Of a DNA stretch of 64,000 nt, positions 42,702 through 51,795 are shown one piece after another. The notes under the pieces were generated by a model, which had not been told where the DNA came from, made no database searches, and worked only from the letters and a program-made list of their open reading frames with translations. The position numbers were made by a program, and so were the translations under genes. This DNA comes from G963663365 sp963663365 (lineage in GTDB: Bacteria; Hinthialibacterota; Hinthialibacteria; Hinthialibacterales; G963663365): assembly GCA_963663365.2 (NCBI GenBank), contig CAXXIH010000002.1:310001-374000 (forward strand), read 5' to 3'. Positions within the stretch are counted from its first letter, which is position 1. Each line of letters starts with the position of its first letter.

Positions 42702-44168
42702 ATGGTACTTTTATCAATAAAATCACGCGGGACCAAAACCTGCGTGGCTTTTTTTGCTGCATTCATATTGGCCTCCGTTTTGGCGACAATAGAGGCACAA
42801 CCGGTTTCTAGCGATGAGCTTGCGCAAATTGCAGCTGGTAAAGGCCCAGCCACAACTGCATTGCAGATGGCCATCGACAATTCAACCGGGCTGGTCGATA
42901 TTCCCGCGGGGACCTATCTCATTGACCAGACACTTACGGTAGACCTTAAAAACAACGGCTATCGCGGGATTCGGGGAGCCGATGGCGCTACACGTATTGT
43001 CATGAGCGGACCGGGTCCGGCTTTTCGCGTTGTAGGCGACCATCAAGGAACGGCTGATCCGGGTTCCATACAAGAGCATACTTGGGAAAAAGAGCGCTTT
43101 CCGCTGATTGGGGGAATCGAGATTATTGGGACGCACCCCGAGGCCGACGGAATTGAATTATTCCGCACAATGCAATGCACCATACGCAATGTATCAATAC
43201 GGAATTGCCGGTATGGGATTCATTTGGTCGAGCGTAACCGGAATTTCATTCTGGCCGATTCGCATATTTACGATGGGGGAGATACGGGCGTTTTTCTGGA
43301 TAACTGCAATCTTCACCAGGTCAACATCATCGGGAATCATATCAGCTATAATAAACGGGCAGGAATCCGCCAACTAAACGGCGATGTTCACAATATTCAA
43401 ATCACCGGCAATGACATCGAATACAATTCAGGCAGTAATGAAACATCAGGCGAGATTGTTCTTGAAGCATCCACCGGTTTAATCAGCGAATACACGATTG
43501 TCAGCAACACCATTCAGGCACGTCCGGACAATCAGGGCGCGAATATTCGGATCATCGGAAGCAAGGCCGATTCACCTTACGCCGCCCGCACTATTGTCAT
43601 TACCGGCAATGTCATTGGCAGCCGCGATAAAAACATCGTATTAGAAAATGCCTGCCGAGTAACAATAACCGGCAATACAATCTATGGGGGGAAGACCTTA
43701 AATATAGATTGTAAGCAGGTGGAGAACGTCATACTCAATGGAACTAATATCGGAACAAGGCCCTCGATGCATGCGGTTAACGATGTGTATGACGATGGTG
43801 TTATTTTTGAAGATTGCAAAAGTTGTATTATCAGTAACGCCATTTTGAGCCAAAACCGCTATGGAACCAAAGAACAAGGCGGCGCTTTGACACTGATTAA
43901 TTCACAGGATTGCCGTATATCCGGTTGCCAGATCATTCATCCTAAAATTCGCGGGATACACATTGTCGGCGGTGAAGGCTGTGTGGTGTCAGATAACACG
44001 ATTGCGGCTGAAGCCAGCGGCGATTTTTTGGCGGCTATTGAAGTATCCGATAACGGAAAATCGCATGTCATCCATGACAATTTAATCCGTAGTGCGCTTT
44101 CTGATCCTATTCTAACTCATGAGGCATCGGTCCATTCCAAGGATAATATCGTTGTCAATCCCGAATAG
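42702..44168 (+). CDS. secreted right-handed parallel beta-helix protein (pectate lyase/NosD-like)
   Basis: A 488-residue exported protein (hydrophobic segment TCVAFFAAFILASVLATIEA; AAGGA before the ATG). An initial pectate-lyase-3-like part (TALQMAIDNSTGLVDIPAGT) is followed by many coils with N-x-I-x-x-N-x-I-x-x-C patterns, such as NIIGNHISYN, IQITGNDIEYN, IVITGNVIGS and VTITGNTIYGG. This predicts a polysaccharide lyase or hydrolase of the beta-helix group, or an adhesin-like helix. No catalytic Asp trio can be assigned without alignment. The setting among esterase and glycosidase genes supports polysaccharide binding or cleavage. Confidence 0.78.
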   Translation: MVLLSIKSRGTKTCVAFFAAFILASVLATIEAQPVSSDELAQIAAGKGPATTALQMAIDNSTGLVDIPAGTYLIDQTLTVDLKNNGYRGIRGADGATRIVMSGPGPAFRVVGDHQGTADPGSIQEHTWEKERFPLIGGIEIIGTHPEADGIELFRTMQCTIRNVSIRNCRYGIHLVERNRNFILADSHIYDGGDTGVFLDNCNLHQVNIIGNHISYNKRAGIRQLNGDVHNIQITGNDIEYNSGSNETSGEIVLEASTGLISEYTIVSNTIQARPDNQGANIRIIGSKADSPYAARTIVITGNVIGSRDKNIVLENACRVTITGNTIYGGKTLNIDCKQVENVILNGTNIGTRPSMHAVNDVYDDGVIFEDCKSCIISNAILSQNRYGTKEQGGALTLINSQDCRISGCQIIHPKIRGIHIVGGEGCVVSDNTIAAEASGDFLAAIEVSDNGKSHVIHDNLIRSALSDPILTHEASVHSKDNIVVNPE

Positions 44169-44244
44169 TGGATAAAAGCGGAGACTATCGGATGAGAGTT
44201 TCTTATCGGTCTTGCGCCGGTCCTGTCTATCGCGTGGTAATCCG

Positions 44245-44253
44245 TGCTAAAAT
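44245..44253 (+). promoter_or_regulatory. candidate extended -10 for the lactonase gene
   Basis: TGCTAAAAT fits the extended -10 form (TGn followed by TAAAAT, 5 of 6). It lies about 85 bp upstream of the lactonase start. No -35 match was seen. Confidence 0.3.
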
Positions 44254-44336
44254 ACAGGACTGACAGATAAGAGTCCTCCGGTGTTTCTGTAAAGCCAAAA
44301 AATTGATCCCCCGGAAATAAAGGGAGTACTTTGCAT

Positions 44337-45470
44337 ATGAACAGAACGATCTTACATATACTAGCCGCCTTATTTTTATTGCCCGGCACTGTCTCGGCGG
44401 AGTCACTTCCGGTCTATTTTGGAACGTACACAAGCGCTGATATGAGCAAAGGTATTTATCGTAGCGTTCTTGATCTTGAGACCGGAGAACTTGCTGAACC
44501 GGTTTTAGCGGCGGAACTGGGAAGTCCTTCTTTTTTGGAAATACACCCAACAGAGAAGACTCTGTATGCGGTAAGTGAATCAGGCGGGAGCGGCAGTGCA
44601 AACGCCTTTGCTATCGATTCGAAAACCGGAAGTCTTACATTCCTCAATCAACAAACAACAGGCGGCCGAGGCGCTTGCCATATTAGCATCGACCATGCAG
44701 GCAAGAATGTTTTCGTCGCGAACTACGGTGGCGGGAGCGTCTCGGTCATTCCCATTGAGGCAGATGGCAAACTCGGAAGTCCGACAGGATTTGTGCAGCA
44801 TGAAGGTTCAAGCATCAATCCCGAACGTCAAGCCGAGCCGCATGCGCACTCTTTCAACGTGAGTCCTGACGACCGATACGCCTATGCCGCAGATCTGGGT
44901 CTCGACAAAATCCTGATTTACAAACTGAACAGCAAAGCAGGCACAATCACTCCCAATTCGCCTCCTTATGCAAAAGTCAAACCTGGAGCCGGACCGCGCC
45001 ACTTTGTCTTTCACCCCAGCGGCCAATTCGCATATGTAATTAACGAACTAGATGGAACCGTAACCGGCTTTTCTTATAATCCATCAACGGGAGCGTTGGA
45101 TGAGATTCAGACAATATCAACCCTCCCAGACGGATTCGAGGATGCCAACAAATGTGCCGAAATACGTACCCACCCAAATGGGCGGTTTCTTTACGGATCA
45201 AACCGGGGACATAACAGCATTGTTGTGTATAGCATCGATCCTAAAAAAGGAACGCTGACTTTTGTGGAACACGAAACCGACGGGATAAAGACGCCCCGGA
45301 ATTTCAATATCGATCCAACAGGCACATTCTGCCTGGTAGGCAACCAAGATGCGGATAGTGTTATAACCTTCCGTATCGATCAAAAAACCGGCGCTCTAAT
45401 GCCTACCGGCCATAAAATTACCGTAGGCAAACCGGTATGCATTCGCTTTTTGCAGCGCTCCGCTCCATGA
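44337..45470 (+). CDS. exported lactonase family protein (6-phosphogluconolactonase-type propeller)
   Basis: A 377-residue protein with signal peptide MNRTILHILAALFLLPGTVS and a GGGAG site; an in-frame TTG six bases earlier is also possible. It has the seven-bladed lactonase (YbhE/Pgl-like) pattern: PVYFGTYTSADMSKGIYRS at the start, then VFVANYGGGSVSVIPI, SFNVSPDDRYAYAADLGLDK, GPRHFVFHPSGQFAYVINE and a final NFNIDPTGTFCLVGNQDA. The bacterial cytosolic enzyme hydrolyses 6-phosphogluconolactone, but this one is exported, so it more probably acts on an unphosphorylated sugar lactone, or has lost that reaction. It is one of several secreted propellers here. Confidence 0.85.
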   Translation: MNRTILHILAALFLLPGTVSAESLPVYFGTYTSADMSKGIYRSVLDLETGELAEPVLAAELGSPSFLEIHPTEKTLYAVSESGGSGSANAFAIDSKTGSLTFLNQQTTGGRGACHISIDHAGKNVFVANYGGGSVSVIPIEADGKLGSPTGFVQHEGSSINPERQAEPHAHSFNVSPDDRYAYAADLGLDKILIYKLNSKAGTITPNSPPYAKVKPGAGPRHFVFHPSGQFAYVINELDGTVTGFSYNPSTGALDEIQTISTLPDGFEDANKCAEIRTHPNGRFLYGSNRGHNSIVVYSIDPKKGTLTFVEHETDGIKTPRNFNIDPTGTFCLVGNQDADSVITFRIDQKTGALMPTGHKITVGKPVCIRFLQRSAP

Positions 45471-45586
45471 CATGAATTGCGCCATGGCACGAATTTGGAG
45501 AGAGTGATTTACGGGATACGATATTTTCCGGTTCACTCTATGGTCTGTAACGATATACACTATGTTTTCTGCAAAATCTAAAGAGG

Positions 45587-48295
45587 ATGGGATTGCGTGA
45601 GATGACTCGAACCCTAAATAAAACCAATGGACTGTATATAACCGGTTTAGGATTACTGATTGCGGCAGTGCTATTTGCCGCCTCCGGAGGATTTGCCAAC
45701 AGTGCGGGAACAAGTTCAATAACGGAGATGAGTTTTCATCTTCCGCCAGGCAATGCCAATAGTTTTCATGTTTTGAGCCATACATTCGACGGATTCACCA
45801 GTCATTGGGAACAGTACTCATGGGATTGGTATTCTCACAGCGGCCTTTATCAGACCTCACGCACTTCCCCGCTTAGCAGTCTTGAACAGTTTTATAATAC
45901 TATTGGCAACCAGCTTTTGTTGGATGAACTTTGGATACAAAAAGGTTTTGTGAATCGTTTGGCCAAAGTCAATCCGGCTGTGCTATTCGCTCCCTCGCGC
46001 ACGGAACTTGAAAACGAGCTAGCCGGCAAGGATGTGCTGCTTTTGGCAACTGATCGGGATCCGGGTGTCGCGGATTTGCTTGCCAAACTCCCCGAAGACT
46101 ATCAATTCCGGCGTAATCGTGCCTTTTACCTGGAAAACCAAGGCCGGACACTCTATGTGATTGCATGTCAAACACGGGAAGAAGTGCACCGGCTTTATGA
46201 GCATATCCACGCCGCAAAGGAATTCGCGAAACACTTTGAACTAAAAAAAGGCGTTGCAGGCATTCAAACCAATCACTTCTTAATTACTCCTTCTATCGGA
46301 TGGCATCCGCTCGACCTCACTTCCCTGCTCCTTCAGTTCGATGCTTCGTGGATGACTCTTTGCGGATACAACGATTTTTTGGTACCCGAAGATTTATCGA
46401 AAATGCTGGCAACCATCGACTTTGACTTTCCGTGCATTTCCGGTCAGACAGGAAAAGGCGGCGTTATGTACGGGATGAAACGCTATCCCGATATTCAAGA
46501 TAATACACTTGAACAATGCCTGGATTGGACAGAAGCGAATAATGGGTATTTCTTCGGCACAGGGATGGCCGGTGAACATGAACACGCCGAACGATATGCC
46601 GGTTTCGTGCTCAATGGGCCAGGCAACCAAGATCAGCTCGAAAAACTGGGAACGCCTTTTATAACATCTGCGGGAACAATCCGGGATAGCGCGCCAACCG
46701 CGATGGTTTTATTGATGGATAAAGACACTGCGCTCAATCAAGACGCCATCATGCGCGCGATTCTAGAACGCCGATGCGTCGCGGTTTTCGCCGAAGGGGC
46801 GCTCGCAGGACCGGAAGAATATCTCAATCCATTGCGTATTCTTATGCTTGAGTCGGAATATCTAGAAGAGCAGTTCGGTGGCTTTTCCACACTTGCAGCG
46901 AAGGCCGAGAATGGCCTTCTGTCGATAACAATCGGCAACAAAACATCAACTCGTTTGGAGGGAACAATAAATCTTAAGGCTCCCAATGGCGTATGGTTTG
47001 AAGATAATCTTGAGAGCGCTCAAGTGGCATTAGAGCCTTATGAAACACGGCAATTGGACTACACCATACACTGCGCGGCTTCTGCAAGCGGTCAAGAATA
47101 CCCAATTGCTGTCGAATTAAGCACACCGAACGGGCATCGGCGCGCCCTGGCCCGTTTCACCTTCCCCAAGGCAGTCGAAATCCATCCTATTATCTTTGAG
47201 GCTCCAGGAGAAATCCATTATCCGGTGACAATCTGGAATTATTCCGAAAATGATAACGTGATGATGGATTTGGCGATCATGCCTGAAGGCAGTGATAAAC
47301 CAATCCATACCGAGCATTTGGAAGTTAGTGCGGCACAATGGAATAAAACCATCTCCGGTTTTCAATTCAAACTGCCTTCCGGGGACTATTGTGCAAAAGT
47401 CACTGCCCTTGGCGTAAGCGCGGAAGGAAAGATTGCCATCCGTAAACAAAAAGGCCGTGCAACCGCCAGAGAAGAAGACCTAAACGATGACGGCATCCCC
47501 GAAATCGTGCTTGAAAACGACCGTATTCGCGCCACGGTGCTTTTATTTGGCGGGCGGGTGATCGAATACATCGTTAAAAGCAAAGATGAAAATCTGCTCT
47601 TCAAACTCTGGCCCGAAAAGCCGCCCTGGCATGGCGAACCACGGGCAGTCCGTGCGTTTTATCCCTATGGAGGCCTCGAAGAGTTTCTCGGTTATCCCTT
47701 CATTGGGGGGCATATCATTTACAAATACGAAATTGAAAAGGCCAAGGGAGATTATGCCCGCGTCCGTGTTTGGGCCAATGTGCATGGTAGCCGAATCGAG
47801 AAAACAGTCACACTCGCGGCGGGCAGCCCGGTGCTTGAGGCTCGTTACGCCTTTAACGATATCACCCCTTCGATTAGCGTGGTCGGAATCAATCCGCTTT
47901 TCCAAATAGGACCTTCAACCGGCCCCGAAGATGTGTATCACTTCCCAACCATCGATGCAGGCTCCGGTCTCCTGGAAAAACGTCCGGAAATTGAACGCTA
48001 CTACGGCGCGACGCTGTTTTTACGTGAGGGATGGGCCGCCGGTTACGATACGGAAATGGATATTAGTTTGGTTGTAGGTTACCCGGTTAATGATGCAAAA
48101 CTTTTGCATATGTGGAATAACCATCCAGACAATGATCCCACGCCTTATTACTACACGGAATTACAGCCATGGGTTGAACTAAAACAAGGAACTACAACCT
48201 ATTTCACGTATTACATATTCGGACAAAAAGGTGGATGGGAACCGGCTGTTAAGGCATTCAGAAAATTAGGGCTGGTCACGAAACGGGAAGAATAA
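45587..48295 (+). CDS. large secreted protein with mutarotase-like C-terminal domain
   Basis: A 902-residue exported protein I cannot place in a named family. A hydrophobic segment (LYITGLGLLIAAVLFAASGG) is the export signal. The start is uncertain: ATG 45587 directly abuts AAAGAGG, whereas TTG 45593 and ATG 45602 lie 6 and 15 bases after it. Residues 40-440 look alpha/beta and contain conserved-looking patches (IGWHPLDLTSLLLQFDASW; GEHEHAERYAGFV). Residues 455-620 are beta-sandwich. The C-terminal 250 residues (LENDRIRATVLLFGGRVIEYI; GGLEEFLGYPF) resemble galactose mutarotase-like domains found in glycosidases and sugar-binding proteins. It may be a new kind of glycoside-active enzyme. Confidence 0.6.
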   Translation: MGLREMTRTLNKTNGLYITGLGLLIAAVLFAASGGFANSAGTSSITEMSFHLPPGNANSFHVLSHTFDGFTSHWEQYSWDWYSHSGLYQTSRTSPLSSLEQFYNTIGNQLLLDELWIQKGFVNRLAKVNPAVLFAPSRTELENELAGKDVLLLATDRDPGVADLLAKLPEDYQFRRNRAFYLENQGRTLYVIACQTREEVHRLYEHIHAAKEFAKHFELKKGVAGIQTNHFLITPSIGWHPLDLTSLLLQFDASWMTLCGYNDFLVPEDLSKMLATIDFDFPCISGQTGKGGVMYGMKRYPDIQDNTLEQCLDWTEANNGYFFGTGMAGEHEHAERYAGFVLNGPGNQDQLEKLGTPFITSAGTIRDSAPTAMVLLMDKDTALNQDAIMRAILERRCVAVFAEGALAGPEEYLNPLRILMLESEYLEEQFGGFSTLAAKAENGLLSITIGNKTSTRLEGTINLKAPNGVWFEDNLESAQVALEPYETRQLDYTIHCAASASGQEYPIAVELSTPNGHRRALARFTFPKAVEIHPIIFEAPGEIHYPVTIWNYSENDNVMMDLAIMPEGSDKPIHTEHLEVSAAQWNKTISGFQFKLPSGDYCAKVTALGVSAEGKIAIRKQKGRATAREEDLNDDGIPEIVLENDRIRATVLLFGGRVIEYIVKSKDENLLFKLWPEKPPWHGEPRAVRAFYPYGGLEEFLGYPFIGGHIIYKYEIEKAKGDYARVRVWANVHGSRIEKTVTLAAGSPVLEARYAFNDITPSISVVGINPLFQIGPSTGPEDVYHFPTIDAGSGLLEKRPEIERYYGATLFLREGWAAGYDTEMDISLVVGYPVNDAKLLHMWNNHPDNDPTPYYYTELQPWVELKQGTTTYFTYYIFGQKGGWEPAVKAFRKLGLVTKREE

Positions 48296-48326
48296 AGAAC
48301 TTTTCCCTATTCATGAATTAGAAAAC

Positions 48327-48341
48327 GACCGGACGCCGGTC
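48327..48341 (-). terminator. hairpin terminator of the RND operon side
   Basis: GACCGG-ACG-CCGGTC forms a perfect 6-bp GC-rich stem with a 3-base loop. On the minus strand it is followed by GTTTTC and lies 7 bp past the stop of the small frameshifted gene. The T run is short, so termination is plausible but not certain. Confidence 0.4.
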
Positions 48342-48347
48342 TTAAGG

Positions 48348-48552
48348 CTATTCTTTGCCTAAAATCAGTTCTTGATCTTCAAAGCGGATACGGATCATAC
48401 CGTCATTTAATCCGCTTTGGATAAATGGACTGTCATAGGCTTTCGGAGGCGAGAGATCGACCGGCTTGCCATTCTGGGTGGGAAAGCGCGCTTAGGCACA
48501 CGGCTACCCCCGCAATTATAATTGCATATTTGGGAAGGAATTTTCTATTCAT
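48348..48552 (-). pseudogene. small secreted protein gene broken by a frameshift
   Basis: From the ATG at 48552 the frame reads MNRKFLPKYAIIIAGVAVCL, a clean signal peptide or lipoprotein signal, but soon stops. One frame over, beginning at the same junction (about 48484-48490), the sequence continues RFPTQNGKPVDLSPPKAYDS and then PFIQSGLNDGMIRIRFEDQE up to a TAG at 48348. Removing one base in the GCGCGC run restores a single 67-residue product. It is on the same strand as, and downstream of, the RND pump gene. The break may be a real inactivation or an assembly error; the protein family is unknown. Confidence 0.55.
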
Positions 48553-48622
48553 AACACCACTTGAAGGATATTGAATTCCGCCTCGTCTATTCAATCAAAC
48601 AAGGAAAAATCCGCTCCGAAAT

Positions 48623-51600
48623 TTATTTGACGGCATCGACGCCGGTACCTCCATGCAAGGTATCGGTATCGGCGTCAATGGGCGAGAGGATGGAGTTGAA
48701 GAACGCGGTCGCATCAATAAGCAATAGATACAAACATGGAATGATAATCAGCGTGATTACGGTTGCGAATAGAATCCCATATCCCAAGCTGATTGCCATA
48801 GGAATCATAAAGCGAGCCTGGCGTGATGTTTCAAAAATCATCGGCGCGAGGCCGCCATATGTCGTAAGAGTCGTTAGCAGAATCGGGCGAAAACGCCGAA
48901 TCCCGGCCTCACGGATCGCAACGTAAGGCGCCATTCCCTCCTCCCGCACCAAGCGGTTGGTGTATTCAATCAAAACCAATGAGTCGTTTACAACAACGCC
49001 GGACAAAGCGACGATTCCCATGACGCTGATAATCGATAGGCTGTATCCCATTATAAGATGTCCCAGTACAGCTCCAACAATTCCAAATGGAATGGCGATC
49101 ATAACAATCAACGGTTGGCAGTAACTGCGAAATGGGATTACCAGCAATATATAAATTACCAATAAAGCCAAAACCATGCCTTCGAGCAAGGCGTGGAAAC
49201 TCTCCATAAAATCAGCTTGCCGACCTTCATAACGATAAGTTAGGCCCGGGAACTCTCGTGCGAGTTGGGGCAAAACTTCCGTATCGAGAATCGCCTGTAC
49301 CCGGCTGGTTTCATCTATCGGATGAACATCGGCCGTGACCGAAACGGTGCGCCGACCGTCACGGCGGTCGATGGTCGTATACGCTCTGCCGCGAGACACG
49401 GAAGCGACATCCAACAATGGAACCTGTTCGCCATCGGGTGTCTGAATAATCATTGTCTCAACATCATATTCGTTGATGCGTTCAGCCTCCGGGCGTCGAA
49501 CGCGAACCGTAATCTCGTTGCGGCCACGCTGTTGACGAATCGCCCGTTGGCCCTGGAATGCATTACGAACCTGGCTGGCTATGGACTCTGCGGTCAATCC
49601 CAGACTCTCGCCTTCCGGCTTCACTTTGAAATTCAACTGTTGTTTTCCGGGGCTATAGCCATCGTCGATATCTTTTACAACGCTGAAATCAGCAAGACGT
49701 TCCGCTAACGCTTCGCTGGCCCGATCAAGCGTTTCGATATAGCGGTGGCTGAGTTCAATGGTCAAAGCAGCGCCTGAGCCAGGGCCACCACGGTCGGATT
49801 CAAAACGAAGCGATTCAAGCCCGGCGATTTCGCTGGTCTTTTCACGCCAGAGTTCCGTAAATTTCATTGTGGAAATAGGCCGGACACCCGGTTCGGTCAA
49901 ATAGAAGGTAACTTCCACCTCATTGTCTTCAATCTGTGCAAAAGCCCCTTCAGATAATATCTCTCCCCCATTTTCCTCGACTACGCGTTTACCGGATTCC
50001 ATAAGCCGGTCCCGTACTATACGCCCACTCTCAATCGGGCTTCCGAAGGGGAGAACAGCAGTTACCACGGCACGGTCCGATTCCACTCTGGGCATTAAAA
50101 TAAATCCCAGCCGCCCCGAAGCAATGTATGCAATTGCCAAAACAAGAATCGCAATTCCTACGGAAAGTGTCAGTAATCGGAATTTCAAACAAAGGTTAAG
50201 AAACGGTCCGTAAACATTTTCAATAAAACGCTTAAAAAGCATACTGAACGCCTGTTGACGTTGGTGCATGAAATGAGTGAATTGAGTCCGTCCACGGCTT
50301 GAAGTATGGGCCAAATGCGAAGGGAGAATAAATAGGGCCTCAAGCAGGGAAATCATAAAAACACAACTAACAACCATCGGTACAGTGAACCATATCTTGC
50401 CGATAAATCCCGGGACAAACATCAGCGGAGCGAAAGTAACAACGTTGGTAATAATGGCATATGTAATTGGAATGGCGATGTCACGCGCACCCTGAACCGC
50501 GGCACGCACGAATCCCATTCCCTGCTGCCGGTATTCATAGATGTTTTCTCCGGCGACAATTGCATCATCAACAACAATACCCAGCGCGATGATAAACGCG
50601 AACATCGAGATCATATTGATCGTTATGCCGACTGTCGGGAGGAATAAAAGTCCACCTAAGAAAGAAATGGGAATGCCCATTGTAACCCAAAAGGCAAGTT
50701 TGAATTCCAAGAACAAACCCAATAGCAATAAAACAAGAATGAGCCCGATAAAAGCGTTTTTTAGCAGCAACTCAAGACGTTGCCGGTAAACATCGGAATC
50801 ATCAATACGCAACACTAAAGTAATGCCCGGAGGAAGTTCTGCTTCAATCTCGGGAAGTATTTCTTTTGCCGCATCCGAGACACTGATTGGAGTCTGGTCG
50901 CCTACACGATACACGTCAATGCCGACGGCCCGCATTCCATCAAATGTTGCTTCGTTATCCGTATCCTCGAAACCCTCGTACACATTGGCAATATCTTCCA
51001 GATAGACCAAGGTTCCTTCTTCATTGGCGACTATAGGAATGTGCCGAAACTGCCGCGCCCAATCCTTGCGTTCATAAACGCGCAGCATAATTTCTCCGCC
51101 GCTCGTTTCGATTTTGCCGCCGGGTAGTTCCACTGCCGAACTGCGGACCTTTTGTGCAATTTGCCCTAATGTCAAACCATACCTGCGCAGGTTTTCCTGG
51201 GGCACTTCGATATGAATCTCATAATCGCGGACACCATCCAATTCGACCTGTGTGATTCCTTTACTCTGCAATAGGCTGTCGCGAACATGCTCGGCCGCCT
51301 CACGCAGAGCCCTTTCGCTGACATTTCCATAGAGTTCGATATCCAGAACATCGTGCCTGTGAATGCTTAGTGAAACTTGGGGTTCTTCTGAATCCTCCGG
51401 ATAGGTCACGATTCGGTCAATTTCTTGTTTGATATCTTGATAAACCCTCTGGCGGTCGGCATCTTCCAACAATTCCGCCGTCACCATGCCCATTCCTTCT
51501 GAGGCAACAGCGGTAATCTCTTTGACTCCTTCAATTCCCCGCATCGCCTCTTCTGTGGCGAGAATAATTCCCTGTTCGACCTCTTCAGGGCTGGATCCCG

Positions 51601-51784
51601 GATAGGGCACTCGAACGGTCACCATATCCAGAGTGAATTCCGGAAATACCTCTTGCTTGATTTGAGTGGCCGTAATAAGCCCGCCAATCAGCAGGGTTAT
51701 CATGAGGATGTTAGGCGTTACGCGGTTGTCTACCATCCACGCGATCGGGCCACGCATCCATTCGGGTTTGTCGGAACTACTCAT
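48623..51784 (-). CDS. RND efflux pump inner-membrane transporter (AcrB/HAE-type)
   Basis: A 1053-residue trimeric proton antiporter with the expected 12 helices and two large periplasmic loops. The N-terminal helix is preceded by DNRVTPNILMITLLIGG, and the fourth helix carries GIVVDDAIVAGENIYEY, which supplies the paired Asp residues for proton transfer. GSGAALTIELSH and EITVRVRRPEAERINEYD lie in the second periplasmic part. It starts 11 bp after the fusion-protein stop in the same operon. Drug, detergent or metabolite export is likely; the tetR gene at the head of the operon favours a drug or organic compound over metal. Confidence 0.95.
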   Translation of the reverse strand: MSSSDKPEWMRGPIAWMVDNRVTPNILMITLLIGGLITATQIKQEVFPEFTLDMVTVRVPYPGSSPEEVEQGIILATEEAMRGIEGVKEITAVASEGMGMVTAELLEDADRQRVYQDIKQEIDRIVTYPEDSEEPQVSLSIHRHDVLDIELYGNVSERALREAAEHVRDSLLQSKGITQVELDGVRDYEIHIEVPQENLRRYGLTLGQIAQKVRSSAVELPGGKIETSGGEIMLRVYERKDWARQFRHIPIVANEEGTLVYLEDIANVYEGFEDTDNEATFDGMRAVGIDVYRVGDQTPISVSDAAKEILPEIEAELPPGITLVLRIDDSDVYRQRLELLLKNAFIGLILVLLLLGLFLEFKLAFWVTMGIPISFLGGLLFLPTVGITINMISMFAFIIALGIVVDDAIVAGENIYEYRQQGMGFVRAAVQGARDIAIPITYAIITNVVTFAPLMFVPGFIGKIWFTVPMVVSCVFMISLLEALFILPSHLAHTSSRGRTQFTHFMHQRQQAFSMLFKRFIENVYGPFLNLCLKFRLLTLSVGIAILVLAIAYIASGRLGFILMPRVESDRAVVTAVLPFGSPIESGRIVRDRLMESGKRVVEENGGEILSEGAFAQIEDNEVEVTFYLTEPGVRPISTMKFTELWREKTSEIAGLESLRFESDRGGPGSGAALTIELSHRYIETLDRASEALAERLADFSVVKDIDDGYSPGKQQLNFKVKPEGESLGLTAESIASQVRNAFQGQRAIRQQRGRNEITVRVRRPEAERINEYDVETMIIQTPDGEQVPLLDVASVSRGRAYTTIDRRDGRRTVSVTADVHPIDETSRVQAILDTEVLPQLAREFPGLTYRYEGRQADFMESFHALLEGMVLALLVIYILLVIPFRSYCQPLIVMIAIPFGIVGAVLGHLIMGYSLSIISVMGIVALSGVVVNDSLVLIEYTNRLVREEGMAPYVAIREAGIRRFRPILLTTLTTYGGLAPMIFETSRQARFMIPMAISLGYGILFATVITLIIIPCLYLLLIDATAFFNSILSPIDADTDTLHGGTGVDAVK

Positions 51785-51795
51785 TTCACAGCCTC

